Assembly (NCBI GenBank): GCA_025361205.1
Contig: JANYAS010000112.1
Location: 1 to 38,210 of the forward strand
Direction of reading: 5' to 3'
DNA length: 38,210 nucleotides
DNA from: Holophagaceae bacterium
GTDB lineage: Bacteria; Acidobacteriota; Holophagae; Holophagales; Holophagaceae
Positions 8,020-16,287 of this stretch are shown one piece after another. The notes under the pieces are model-generated. The model was not told the DNA's origin. It saw nothing but the letters and a program-made list of their open reading frames with translations, and made no database searches. Position numbers and translations under genes: made by a program. Each line of letters opens with the position of its first letter. Position 1 is the first letter of the stretch.

Positions 8020-8918
8020 CCCTCGACCTATCGGGCCTCGCCGTCGCGCTGGCCACGCCCTTCACAGCCTCGGGCGAGGTGGATCTCCTCGCGTTCAGGC
8101 GGCTGGTGCGCCACGTGGTGGGGGGCGGCGTGGATACCCTGGTGCCCCTGGGCTCCACCGGCGAGGCGGCCACCCTCCTCGATTCGGAACGGGACGCCCT
8201 CATCGAAGCCTGCCTGGAGGAGAGCTCCGGGCGGCCCGTGGTCGTGGGCACGGGCCACAACGCCACCCGGCAGGCAGCGGCCATGACCAGGCGGGCCCAG
8301 GCTCTGGGGGCCGCGGGCGCCCTGGTGGTAACGCCCTACTACAACAAACCCACGGCCGATGGCCTGGTGGCGCACTACGCGGCCCTGGCCGAGGCTGCCC
8401 CGGGCCTGCCTCTGATTGCCTACAACGTGCCGGGGCGCACGGGGCTGAATGTGACGCCGGAGGTGCTGGCCCGCCTTTGGGAGAACCCGCAGGTGGTCGC
8501 CGTGAAGGAAAGCAGCGGCAACCTTGCCCAGATTGCCGAGATCGCCCGCACGCTGCCCCTGGGGAAGACCCTGCTGTCCGGCGACGACAACCTGGCCCTG
8601 GCCGCCATCGCCGTGGGCGCAGCGGGGTTGATCTCGGTACTGGGCAACGCCCTGCCCCGGGAGATGGCCTGCCTGGTGGCGGCGGCCCGCCAGGGTAACC
8701 GGACCGAGGCCCTGCGCCTGCACCAGCAGCTGCTCCCCCTCATGGATGCCCTCTTCGTGGAAAGCAACCCCATCCCTCTCAAGGCGGCCTTGAAGCTGCT
8801 GGGCTTCGGCACAGATGCCGTCCGGCTGCCTCTGGTACCGGCCTCGGTGGCCACCTGCACCCGCATGGCCGAGGCCCTATGCCTCGCCGCGGATGGCACC
8901 ATTCCTGGAGTGCTGTGA
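8016..8918 (+). CDS. dapA: 4-hydroxy-tetrahydrodipicolinate synthase
   Basis: A 300-residue DapA that condenses pyruvate with aspartate semialdehyde, the committed step to lysine. This is a TIM barrel with PLGSTGE (45-50) for pyruvate binding, TPYYNKP (106-112), the AYNVPGRTG block with Tyr136 and Arg141, and the Schiff-base lysine K164 in VAVKESSGN. The length is normal. The ATG at 8016 has a strong GGAGG site located in the dapB tail. Its stop codon overlaps the dapD ATG. Confidence 0.96.
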   Translation: MTLDLSGLAVALATPFTASGEVDLLAFRRLVRHVVGGGVDTLVPLGSTGEAATLLDSERDALIEACLEESSGRPVVVGTGHNATRQAAAMTRRAQALGAAGALVVTPYYNKPTADGLVAHYAALAEAAPGLPLIAYNVPGRTGLNVTPEVLARLWENPQVVAVKESSGNLAQIAEIARTLPLGKTLLSGDDNLALAAIAVGAAGLISVLGNALPREMACLVAAARQGNRTEALRLHQQLLPLMDALFVESNPIPLKAALKLLGFGTDAVRLPLVPASVATCTRMAEALCLAADGTIPGVL

Positions 8919-9739
8919 TGGTGGTCGATCTCAAGGCCATGCGTGCCTTCTTCAGCCGTCCCTGCGAAGTCCTGGCGCTGGATCCTGAGGCCCCGGCCAT
9001 GCACCAGAAGCTGCTGGTGGCCCTGGAGACGGGCGTCGTCCGGGCCGCCGAGCGCGGGTCGGACGGCACCTGGGTGGCCAACACCTGGGTGAAGCAGGCC
9101 ATCCTCTGCGGCTTCCGGCGCACCAACCTGGTGGAGATGCAGGGTCCGGGCTTTCCCATGTTCGACAAGACGGCCTACCCGCCCCGCCACTTCGGGCTGG
9201 AGGACGCGGTGCGCCTGGTGCCCGGCGGCACGGCCGTGCGCCGGGGGGCCCACATCGCCCGCAGCGTGGTGCTCATGCCTCCGGCCTACGTCAATGTGGG
9301 GGCCTTCGTGGACGAAGGCACCATGGTGGACAGCCACGCCCTGGTGGGCAGCTGCGCCCAGATCGGCAAGCGCGTGCATCTGTCCGCCGCGGCCCAGATC
9401 GGCGGCGTGCTGGAGCCCGCCGGGGCCCGGCCCGTGATCGTGGAGGATGATGCTTTCGTGGGGGGCCTCGTGGGCCTCTTCGAGGGCATCGTGGTGCGCC
9501 GGCGGGCCGTGCTGGCTTCCGGCGTGGTCATCACCGGCAGCACCGTGATCTACGACCTGGTGCATGGCCGCGAGCTGCGCCAGGAGGTGCCCGAGGGCGC
9601 CGTGGTGGTGCCCGGATCCCGCCCGGCCTCGGGCGACTATGCCAAGGCCCATGGCCTCCAGTTGTCGGCCCCCTGCATCGTGAAGTACCGCGACGACAAG
9701 ACCGATGCGGCCACTGCCCTCGAACAGGCGCTGAGGTAG
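8918..9739 (+). CDS. dapD: Tetrahydrodipicolinate N-succinyltransferase
   Basis: A 273-residue DapD that succinylates tetrahydrodipicolinate using succinyl-CoA and so fixes this cluster as the succinylase variant of the pathway. The C-terminal two thirds show the left-handed beta-helix hexapeptide pattern ([61 protein letters not shown]). Length and motifs match the E. coli-type enzyme. The ATG at 8918 overlaps the dapA TGA, with GGAG upstream. It is the last gene before a 290-base repeat-filled gap. Confidence 0.95.
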   Translation: MVVDLKAMRAFFSRPCEVLALDPEAPAMHQKLLVALETGVVRAAERGSDGTWVANTWVKQAILCGFRRTNLVEMQGPGFPMFDKTAYPPRHFGLEDAVRLVPGGTAVRRGAHIARSVVLMPPAYVNVGAFVDEGTMVDSHALVGSCAQIGKRVHLSAAAQIGGVLEPAGARPVIVEDDAFVGGLVGLFEGIVVRRRAVLASGVVITGSTVIYDLVHGRELRQEVPEGAVVVPGSRPASGDYAKAHGLQLSAPCIVKYRDDKTDAATALEQALR

Positions 9740-9755
9740 CTCGTCAAAATCCAAT

Positions 9756-9803
9756 CAGCGGAAAAGTGCACCTGCTTTTCCTCCGCTGTCCTCCGCTTCC
9801 AAA
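9756..9803. repeat. Palindrome with period-10 unit after dapD
   Basis: CAGCGGAAAAG (9756-9766) pairs with CTTTTCCTCCGCTG (9775-9788), with a 3-base bulge. The right arm runs into a second copy of the 10-base unit TCCTCCGCT(G/T) at about 9779-9798. The layout of two 10-base units in a hairpin repeats in the next element. Confidence 0.65.
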
Positions 9804-9813
9804 ATGCTTTTTC

Positions 9814-9886
9814 AACCGGTGATGAACAGTGATGAACGGTGAGAAAGGAGCTTCGTTTCACTGTTCATCACTGTTCATCACCGGTT
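9814..9886. repeat. Long GATGAACA-type palindrome upstream of dapC
   Basis: The left arm at 9814-9846 and right arm at 9856-9886 are almost perfectly complementary over about 31 bases (two differences: a G:T mismatch position and one extra base), around a 9-base loop. Each arm contains 10-base units GTGATGAACA and GTGATGAACG in tandem. A T-run (9885-9888) follows on the plus strand, so it could also act as a terminator for the dapE-dapD block. The remaining gap to 10029 shows nothing I can assign; a promoter for dapC-lysA may lie there. Confidence 0.85.
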
Positions 9887-10029
9887 TTCTTCCTTCGCTT
9901 TTCACCCCAGCGCCGGCGTCGAAACCTCCGGCATGGCATCTTCTTGGTATTGGCTTGCCTGATACACGAGGCCAACTGAAACCTGGCGGTGATCCTTTTC
10001 TTTGAATACCCGAACCCACGAGACTTTCG

Positions 10030-11148
10030 ATGCAACCCGCCTCACGCCTATCCCTGCTGAAACCCTCGCCCATCCGCGCCATTACGGACGGTACGCCGCC
10101 CGGGGCCATTCCCCTGGGGCTGGGCGAGCCCACCTGGGACCTGCCGGAGGTGGCGCGCAAGGCCCTGCTGCGGGCGCCCGGCCCCTGCGCCTACGTGCCC
10201 CATGCGGGGCTGACGGAGCTACGCCAGGCCGTGGCCGCCTTCCACGGGGCGCACCTGGACGAGGTCCTCATCACCACGGGCTCCCAGGGCGCACTGTTCT
10301 CGCTCTTCCAGGCCTGGGTAGAGCCGGGGACGAAGGTGCTGGTTCCCGATCCCGGCTTCGTGGCCTACCCGGCCTTGGCCCGCATGGCGGGCGCCGAGCC
10401 TGTGCCCTACCCCCTGTCGCCGGACTGCTTCCGCCTGGATGCGGAGGCCCTCGTCAAGGTGCTGGACGCCACGCCAGAGGCCTCGGCCGTCGTCCTCAAC
10501 CTGCCCTCCAACCCCACCGGCGGGGGCGGCGACCTCGCGGCCTTGCAGCGCGTGGCCGATGCCTGCACGGCCCGGGGCGTCCTGCTCATCTCGGACGAGG
10601 TCTACCGGGATCTGCACTTTGGCATCCGCGCTCCCAGCCTGCGCGATGTCACTGATCGCGGCGTGGTGACCAGTTCCGTGAGCAAGGGCTGGGGGGCGCC
10701 GGGCCTCCGCGTGGGCTGGGCCGTGGGCGATCCGGCTTGGCTGACCCCCGCCCGCACGGTGCACGGCTACGCGGTGACCGGCACGGCCACCCCCGCCCAG
10801 TGGGCCGCGTTGGCGCTCATCGAGCACTCGGACACCGTGCTGGCGGAGGCCCGGGCCGCCGTGGGGCTGCGCTGGGAGGCCCTGGCGGCGGGGCTCCGCG
10901 CTGAACTGGGCCAGGTGGTGACCCCACCGGACGGTACCTTCTACCACTTCATGCCCCTGCCGCCCTCGGCCCTGGCCGATCCCCTGGCCTTCGCCCTGAA
11001 GCTGCGCGATGAGGCCAAGGTGGTGCTCATCCCCGGCCTGGCCTTTGGCGAAGGGGGCCGGGGCCACGCCCGCCTCAGCTTCGCCGCCACCCCCGAGCAG
11101 CTGCGCGAGGGCGTCCGGCGGTTAGCACCCTACTGGATGAAGGGATGA
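10030..11148 (+). CDS. dapC: Class I/II aminotransferase, probable succinyl-diaminopimelate aminotransferase
   Basis: A 372-residue fold-type I PLP aminotransferase. Motifs are GEPTWDLP, YVPHAGLTELRQAVA (a variant of the usual Y-x-x-x-G-x-x-x-LR block), NLPSNPTG with Asn161, ISDEVY with Asp189 and Tyr192, SVSKGWGAPGLRVGW with the Schiff-base lysine K219 and Arg227. The family includes aspartate, alanine and DapC/DapL enzymes. The role as N-succinyl-2-amino-6-oxopimelate transaminase is inferred from its place between dapD and lysA and from the absence of any other candidate. It overlaps lysA by ATGA. The preceding gap suggests a possible separate promoter. Confidence 0.85.
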   Translation: MQPASRLSLLKPSPIRAITDGTPPGAIPLGLGEPTWDLPEVARKALLRAPGPCAYVPHAGLTELRQAVAAFHGAHLDEVLITTGSQGALFSLFQAWVEPGTKVLVPDPGFVAYPALARMAGAEPVPYPLSPDCFRLDAEALVKVLDATPEASAVVLNLPSNPTGGGGDLAALQRVADACTARGVLLISDEVYRDLHFGIRAPSLRDVTDRGVVTSSVSKGWGAPGLRVGWAVGDPAWLTPARTVHGYAVTGTATPAQWAALALIEHSDTVLAEARAAVGLRWEALAAGLRAELGQVVTPPDGTFYHFMPLPPSALADPLAFALKLRDEAKVVLIPGLAFGEGGRGHARLSFAATPEQLREGVRRLAPYWMKG

Positions 11149-12317
11149 CGGGACTCTTCGCCTTCGACGATGCCACCTGCCAAACCCTGACGGAGGCCCA
11201 TGGCACGCCCTGCTTCGCCTACTCGGGCGCGGTGGCGGAGGCGCAGTTCCAGGCCCTGCGGGCGGTGCTGCCCCAGCGGGTGCGCCTCGCTTACGCGGTG
11301 AAGGCCAATCCCCACCCCGAACTCCTGGCCCGCTTCGCGGCCCTGGGGGCCAGCTTTGATTGCGCCTCCAGCGGCGAATTGGAACGGGTCGAAGCGTTGG
11401 GTTTGCCCCGGGGCCGCACCTTCTTTGCGGGCCCGGGCAAGCGGACGCTGGAGCTCCAGCAGGCCCTGGCCATGGGCGTGCGCATCCAGGCCGAGAGCTG
11501 GGAGGATCTGGCGCGGATCGACGATCTTGTGAGCAGCGAGGGTCTGGCGGACCGCGAGGTGACCGTGAACCTGCGGGTCCATCCGGCCTTCGACATCACC
11601 GAGGGCAACCGCATCATCGGCGGCAGCGGGCCGTCGGCCTTCGGCGTGGACGAGGAGGACGTACCAAACCTCCTCCGGCGAGCCAAGGCGCTGCGCCATG
11701 TGCGCATCCGGGGCCTGCATGTCTTCGCCGCCAGCAACCAGCGCGACGCGGCGAAGCTGCTGGCCATCCACAGCGCGGTGCTGGAGCTGGCCAAGCGGCT
11801 GTGGGAGGCCCATGGCCTCGGCTTCGAGCAGATCGACCTGGGGGGTGGCCTGGGGGTGGCCTACGCACCGGAGGAAACTCCCCTGGATCTTGCGGTTTTT
11901 GGACAGGGTTTGTCCGATCTGCTGGATCGCCACCCCTGGTACGCCCACGAGCTGATCCTGGAGCCGGGGCGCTTCCTGGCGGGCCCCTGTGGCGTCTACC
12001 TGGCCCGGGTGGTGCGGGTCAAGGAAAGCCGGGGCACCCGCTTCGCCATCCTCGAGGGCGGCATCAACCACCTGATTCGCCCCCTCCTCACGCGCCAGCC
12101 CTTCCCCGTGAAGGCCGTGGGCAAGGGGCCGGGCGATACCCCGTACACCCTCGCCGGACCCCTTTGCACCAGCCTGGACCGCCTGGGGGAGGTGGCTCTG
12201 CCAGAGTTGGCGGCCGGCGACCTCCTGGCCTTTGGCACCACCGGCGCCTATGGCCTGAACGAAGGCATGACCCACTTCCTGAGCCATCCCGTACCGCCGG
12301 AAGTCTGGATCCCCTGA
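11145..12317 (+). CDS. lysA: PLP-dependent decarboxylase, probable diaminopimelate decarboxylase
   Basis: A 390-residue fold-type III decarboxylase of the alanine-racemase/ornithine-DAP decarboxylase group. K53 in AYAVKANPHPELL binds PLP; GGGLG (233-237) and EPGR (273-276) bind phosphate; C341 in AGPLCTSLD is the active-site cysteine. The usual LysA blocks HIGSQ and CESGD are replaced by HVFAASNQ (192-199) and CTSLD (341-345), patterns I associate with the BtrK-like and exosortase-associated decarboxylase branch. The DAP decarboxylase role rests on being the last gene of the lysine cluster, coupled to dapC. It ends 4 bases from the convergent TPR gene. Confidence 0.85.
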   Translation: MTGLFAFDDATCQTLTEAHGTPCFAYSGAVAEAQFQALRAVLPQRVRLAYAVKANPHPELLARFAALGASFDCASSGELERVEALGLPRGRTFFAGPGKRTLELQQALAMGVRIQAESWEDLARIDDLVSSEGLADREVTVNLRVHPAFDITEGNRIIGGSGPSAFGVDEEDVPNLLRRAKALRHVRIRGLHVFAASNQRDAAKLLAIHSAVLELAKRLWEAHGLGFEQIDLGGGLGVAYAPEETPLDLAVFGQGLSDLLDRHPWYAHELILEPGRFLAGPCGVYLARVVRVKESRGTRFAILEGGINHLIRPLLTRQPFPVKAVGKGPGDTPYTLAGPLCTSLDRLGEVALPELAAGDLLAFGTTGAYGLNEGMTHFLSHPVPPEVWIP

Positions 12318-12321
12318 GCCC

Positions 12322-14124
12322 CTAGCCCAGCAGTGGGATCCACCCGGCCTGCTGGGCCTTGGGGAGGGCCTTCACCCGCTCGAGCAGGGCCAGCCGGGCC
12401 TGCCAGGTCTTGTCGTGGGGGAAGAGGGCGCGGCCCCGGAACAGGTCGGCTTGGGCCGCGTCCCACTTGGCCTGGGCGGCGTGGGCGGAACAGAGGGCCA
12501 GGTGCAGGCGGGCGGCCCGGGCGCGCAGGTCTTCGTCGGCCGGCTGGGCTCGAAGCAGGGCGTCCATGACCTGGGTGGCGGCCTCCAGATCGCCGTTTTG
12601 AAGGTGCTTCTGGAACTCGGGCAGGCTGGCGCCGGTGATCCCGCCCGCCAGTCCGGCCCGGGCCTTCTCCAGCAACTGGGCACCGGCAGCGTCCCCGGGG
12701 TTCCGGGCGAGGAGGGCCTCGGCGCGGAGGTAGGCTCGCAGGGGGTCCGTGACGAGGGCCGCCTCGGTCTCCTGGCGGATGGACTCCGGGGATTCGGTCA
12801 GGTCCCGCGCCTCGGACTGCTGGGCCACGGGCGCCAAGGCGGCGGTGCGGGCGGCCCGGACCTCTTCCCTCAGGGCTTGATCCTTGCGGTAGCCATGGAG
12901 GAGGCTCAAGCCGATGACGAGGACCAGGATGCCGCCGCCGAGGCCAGCGAAGACCCTGGGCGCCTTCAGCCAGGCGGGCATCCACGTGGTGGCCGCCCGG
13001 AAGCGCGCGGGCAGGGACAGGCCCTCGCGGGCGGCCGTGGCGGCTTTGAGCACGGCGGCCGGGGGTTCGACGCCCTGGGTTTCGGGGGGGGTGGGGGCCT
13101 GCTCGCCGACCATGGCAATGCGCCCCTGGGCATCGAAGGACACGGCCGGAGCCGGCCCAAGGTCGGCGGGGAGGAGGCCCCGGCCGCGGGGCTTCCGGCA
13201 CCGCTCCAGACCCTGGAGGGCGCGGGTATTGCCGGGGTCGAGGCCAAGGGCTTGCTGGAAGGTGAAGGCGGCCTCCTCGTGGCGCTGGAGGGTGAGGAGG
13301 TGTTCGGCCTGACGGAACTTCAGGTCCAGGGCGTCCTGGTCGGCCGATCTGGAAAGGGTGTGAGCGGGCGTCGCGGCGGGCCCTGAGGCTTCCTGCTCCA
13401 CCTCCATCCGGGCCTGGCGCAGGTAGCCTTGGATCTCCTGGCGCTGGGGTTCCAATACGAGGACGCGCTCCCACTTGAAGATGGCCTCCTCCACCAGGCC
13501 CATGTCGTAGAGCTGGACGGCCTCCCGGAGGAGCTTGTCGGCATCCTCGTCGGCGAGGGGAGCTTGTTGGGGCTGGACCACGACCTGCGGAACGGGGGCC
13601 GGCGGCAGGGGGGGCAGGCCCAGCTCTCGGCGGGCGCCGTTGGCATAGCCGCAGGCGAGGCCGTGCGCCGGATCCAGAATCAGCACCTGCTCCCATTTGT
13701 GGAGGGCGTCTTCGAACTGGCCCATGTCGTACAGGGTGCAGCCCTGAGCCACCAGCCGCTCCGGGTCCAGGGCGCCGGTGATGACGCGGACCGGCTCCGG
13801 GGTGGGCGAAGGAGGCTCGGGTTCGGGGACGGGTTCGGGCTCGGGGACATGCGGGAGGGGGATGGGTTCGGAGATGGGTGCGGGCGGGACGGGGATGGGC
13901 TCAGCGATGGGGACCGGCTCGGAAACGGGCGTTACCGGAGCCGCGGCGGCTTCGCGGAGGGTCAGCAGATGCTGCTTGACGGCCATCAGGCGCTCGCGAG
14001 CCTGGGCGTGGGCGGGTCGCTGCTTGAGGATGGCTTGCCAGATCTGACCGGCCTTGATGACCTCCCCTTGCGCGAAGAGATCCTCTGCCTGGAGGAGGTA
14101 GGACTCGTAGGGATCGGTCGTCAT
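12322..14124 (-). CDS. TPR-repeat protein with a Pro-rich linker and one membrane span
   Basis: A 600-residue protein. The N terminus (about 5-60) is a TPR-like pair (YLLQAEDLFAQGEVIKAGQI). It is followed by a Pro/Glu-rich linker (about 68-112) made of repeated EPxP units. TPRs recur in the middle (LYDMGQFEDALHKWEQVLIL, LYDMGLVEEAIFKWERVLVL, LTLQRHEEAAFTFQQALGLD). A single hydrophobic span VFAGLGGGILVLVIGLSLL sits near 388-410, then come further helical repeats to the C terminus. It probably is a membrane-anchored scaffold. It lies 11 bases behind the FHA gene, so the two may work together. The ATG at 14124 opens the first TPR. No enzyme motif is seen. Confidence 0.8.
   Translation of the reverse strand: MTTDPYESYLLQAEDLFAQGEVIKAGQIWQAILKQRPAHAQARERLMAVKQHLLTLREAAAAPVTPVSEPVPIAEPIPVPPAPISEPIPLPHVPEPEPVPEPEPPSPTPEPVRVITGALDPERLVAQGCTLYDMGQFEDALHKWEQVLILDPAHGLACGYANGARRELGLPPLPPAPVPQVVVQPQQAPLADEDADKLLREAVQLYDMGLVEEAIFKWERVLVLEPQRQEIQGYLRQARMEVEQEASGPAATPAHTLSRSADQDALDLKFRQAEHLLTLQRHEEAAFTFQQALGLDPGNTRALQGLERCRKPRGRGLLPADLGPAPAVSFDAQGRIAMVGEQAPTPPETQGVEPPAAVLKAATAAREGLSLPARFRAATTWMPAWLKAPRVFAGLGGGILVLVIGLSLLHGYRKDQALREEVRAARTAALAPVAQQSEARDLTESPESIRQETEAALVTDPLRAYLRAEALLARNPGDAAGAQLLEKARAGLAGGITGASLPEFQKHLQNGDLEAATQVMDALLRAQPADEDLRARAARLHLALCSAHAAQAKWDAAQADLFRGRALFPHDKTWQARLALLERVKALPKAQQAGWIPLLG
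12326..12356. repeat. Small inverted repeat at the lysA/TPR convergent boundary
   Basis: CCCAGCAG (12326-12333) and CTGCTGGG (12349-12356) form an 8-bp stem with a 15-base loop, inside the last codons of the minus-strand TPR gene and just after the lysA stop. There is no T-run. It is the only structure available to end lysA transcription here. Confidence 0.4.
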
Positions 14125-14135
14125 GGCATCCTGTG

Positions 14136-14750
14136 TCAATGCAGGGGAAACGCTTCTGTGTTGCGCACCAGCAACATGAAGGTGCTGTTCCCGCAGGTGA
14201 ACTCCTGCTGGCTGGCGAGCCGGACCGACTCCGTGATGCGCTCGCCGTCGACCAGGGTCCCATTGGTGGACTGCTGGTCGCTGATCCACACCGTGCCGTC
14301 GCGATGGATCTCCAGCCGGGCATGGCAGCGGGAGGTCTCGGGATCCCGCGTGATTACGTCCCCCTCCTCGCGGCCGATGATGATCTGGGGACTCTCGAGC
14401 ACCTGCACGGTGGAGGCCTGCGGGCCGCTCAGGAAGGCCAGGCTGAAGCGCAGGCCCGGCGGCATGCCCGGCACCTGGAGGCCTGCGGCCACCAGCATGG
14501 CCTCGCGGTCGCGCTTGGCGGTCGTCCGGGCCGCCGGCGGGGGCACCGGGGGGGTGGGCGCATCCTCGGGCATGGGGTCCGTGAGGGGGCGGGACAGCGT
14601 CTCGTCCCGGGGGGCCAGCGTCAGGGCCGGGTTCGCCACTTCGAAGACATGGGCGCATTTCGGGCACTTGAACCGCTTGGCGCGGATGGCACCGAACCGG
14701 CTGTCGTCATACTGGAAGCGGGCCTGGCAGGCCGGACACACCACGATCAT
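14136..14750 (-). CDS. Zinc-ribbon (MJ0042-type) plus FHA-domain protein
   Basis: A 204-residue cytosolic signalling-type protein. Residues 1-38 form a zinc ribbon with C5-x2-C8 and C29-x2-C32 (CPACQ...CPKC), of the MJ0042 family. A Pro-rich linker follows, then a forkhead-associated domain from about 105 with IIIGR (123-127), SRCHA (140-144) and STNG (161-164), the residues that grip phosphothreonine. No Ser/Thr kinase gene is in the window, so the phosphorylated partner is unknown. It sits 29 bases after the LolA-like gene and 11 bases before the TPR/membrane gene, in one apparent operon. Confidence 0.88.
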   Translation of the reverse strand: MIVVCPACQARFQYDDSRFGAIRAKRFKCPKCAHVFEVANPALTLAPRDETLSRPLTDPMPEDAPTPPVPPPAARTTAKRDREAMLVAAGLQVPGMPPGLRFSLAFLSGPQASTVQVLESPQIIIGREEGDVITRDPETSRCHARLEIHRDGTVWISDQQSTNGTLVDGERITESVRLASQQEFTCGNSTFMLLVRNTEAFPLH

Positions 14751-14779
14751 CGAGTCCTCGAGAAGCTGTTGAAGTGTAC

Positions 14780-15457
14780 CTACTTCTTACGCGTGGCGAA
14801 GAAGCTGAATTCACTGCGCAGGGGGATGCCCTCGGGAAGCTTGAACCCAAGGACCGCCGGGGGCAGCGGCTGGTTGATTCGGAGGGAGCCCAGCTCCAGC
14901 AGCCAGGAATCGCCGCTGCGCTCCACCCATTGGATCTGCCGCGGCAGCCAGGTTTCCTTGTCCACCCACAGGTCCAGGGCCTGCATCCGCTTCCGCAGGG
15001 AGAGCGTGCGCGGCGTGAGGGCCAGCCACCAGGTGTTGGAGCCATCCTTGGCCTCACCCAGGGCGATCTGGAAGTAGTCGGACAGGTAGCTGAGCTTTTG
15101 GCCCAGGCCCAGGAACTTCCGATCCGAGTTCTTGATGATCCCGATCTTCATGAGCTCGCCCTCCCGGGCCTCGGGGCTGTAGGAGATGAGGGCCTTGGGG
15201 GTCAGGTGGAGGATCAGGTCCTCCGGGGGCTGGAAGGCGAAATGGGCGAAATCCGAACCTTGGAGGTACATCGTGCCCCGGGTCACGGAGGGCGTCTTCA
15301 GCAGGGCCCGCCTCAGGGTGAGCGTGAAGGGACATTGCAAGGTCTGGACATGGGCCTGAGCGCTGTCGAAGCGCTCCACGACCTCACGTAATGGGGGCAG
15401 GGCCTGAGCCCCGAGGGAAGGGGCGAGAAGGAGCAGGGCGGCCAGGTACCGGATCAT
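14780..15457 (-). CDS. LolA-like outer-membrane lipoprotein carrier family protein
   Basis: A 225-residue exported protein. A signal peptide is clear (MIRYLAALLLLAPSLGA, cut near residue 17-19). The rest resembles the LolA/COG2834 family: an LREVVERFDSAQAHVQTLQCPF start, then alternating beta strands such as RGTMYLQGSDFAHFAF, LTPKALISYSPE and ALDLWVDKETWLPRQIQW. LolA-like proteins carry lipids or lipoproteins across the periplasm. Direct LolA function is not proven; DUF-type relatives with this fold are common. The ATG at 15457 has GAGGAC upstream and lies 10 bases after the MBL gene stop. Confidence 0.75.
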   Translation of the reverse strand: MIRYLAALLLLAPSLGAQALPPLREVVERFDSAQAHVQTLQCPFTLTLRRALLKTPSVTRGTMYLQGSDFAHFAFQPPEDLILHLTPKALISYSPEAREGELMKIGIIKNSDRKFLGLGQKLSYLSDYFQIALGEAKDGSNTWWLALTPRTLSLRKRMQALDLWVDKETWLPRQIQWVERSGDSWLLELGSLRINQPLPPAVLGFKLPEGIPLRSEFSFFATRKK

Positions 15458-15467
15458 CGGCAGGTCC

Positions 15468-16259
15468 TCAGTCGGAGACGACGGAAAGCGCGAGGGGGTC
15501 CCGTTGGTGGGCCACATGCAGCGCCACAGAGGTGCCACGGAGGGCCTCCTCCGCCGCGAACCGGGCCAGGTCGGGGTGGTTGTTGGATTCGCTGAGGTGG
15601 GCCAGCACGAGGCACTTCAGCCGCGGTGAGCAGGCCCGATGGAGCAGTTCGGCCATGGCCGCGTTGCTGAGGTGGCCCACCCGGCTCAGGATGCGGGCCT
15701 TGAGTTGGGGCGGATAGTCGCCTTCCCGCAGCATGTCCACATCGTGGTTGGCCTCCAGCACCAGGAGGTCGAGGTCCTGCAGGTGGTCCGCCACGAGGGC
15801 CGTGGGGTGACCCAGGTCCGTGACCACGGCGCAGGCCTGCCCCGCGGCTTCCACGCGGTAGGCCACCGGGTCGGCGGCGTCATGGGGCAGCGCGAATGGC
15901 AGCACCCGCCATCCCTCCCAGTCCTGAGGGTGACCGGCCTCCAGCTCGATCCACCGATGTGCAGGAATCTCGACACCCTGGGCGCGCCCCGCTGCCCGGC
16001 GTGTATCCGCCGTGGCGAGAATGACCCACTCCGTGCGGCGCAGGATGACCCCGAGGGCGCCGACGTGATCGGAATGTTCGTGGGTGAGGGCCAGGGCCCG
16101 GACCGGGCCCCCGACCGCGCCCACGCCCCACCCCAGGGCCTCCAGCCGCTGCCGGATCTGGCGCAGGGAAATGCCTGCGTCAATCAGGAGCGTCCGGTCC
16201 CCGTCCGAGAGGGCATGGCAGTTCCCCTTGGAACCGGAGGCGAGGGCCGCATAGTGCAT
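15468..16259 (-). CDS. MBL-fold metallohydrolase, WalJ/YycJ type
   Basis: A 263-residue metallo-beta-lactamase-fold enzyme. The opening ALASGSKGNCHAL, the metal site THEHSDH (59-65), VTDLGHPT, LEANHDVDML, the GHLSNAAMAELL block and LAHLSESNN match the WalJ/YycJ group of probable 5'-3' exonuclease or phosphodiesterase proteins. There is no signal peptide. It is the first gene of the minus-strand cluster with the LolA-like, FHA and TPR genes, and is divergent from the GNAT gene with 28 bases between starts. The substrate is uncertain. Confidence 0.88.
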   Translation of the reverse strand: MHYAALASGSKGNCHALSDGDRTLLIDAGISLRQIRQRLEALGWGVGAVGGPVRALALTHEHSDHVGALGVILRRTEWVILATADTRRAAGRAQGVEIPAHRWIELEAGHPQDWEGWRVLPFALPHDAADPVAYRVEAAGQACAVVTDLGHPTALVADHLQDLDLLVLEANHDVDMLREGDYPPQLKARILSRVGHLSNAAMAELLHRACSPRLKCLVLAHLSESNNHPDLARFAAEEALRGTSVALHVAHQRDPLALSVVSD

Positions 16260-16287
16260 GGCCCAGGATACCTCCTACACTGTCTGA

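Noticed and set aside
9740..9900. CRISPR array in the dapD-dapC gap
   Set aside because: The repeats are 10-base tandem units forming hairpins, with no spacers of regular length and no cas genes.
3762..12317. LysW-type (alpha-aminoadipate) lysine pathway
   Set aside because: dapA, dapB and dapD are all present and no LysW carrier protein or LysX ligase is seen, so the M20 enzyme is better read as DapE than as LysK.
12248..13696. A 482-codon minus-strand open frame overlapping the TPR gene in another frame
   Set aside because: Composition is mostly Pro, Arg and Gly. The overlapping frame shows TPR repeats and a membrane span, so that one is the real gene.
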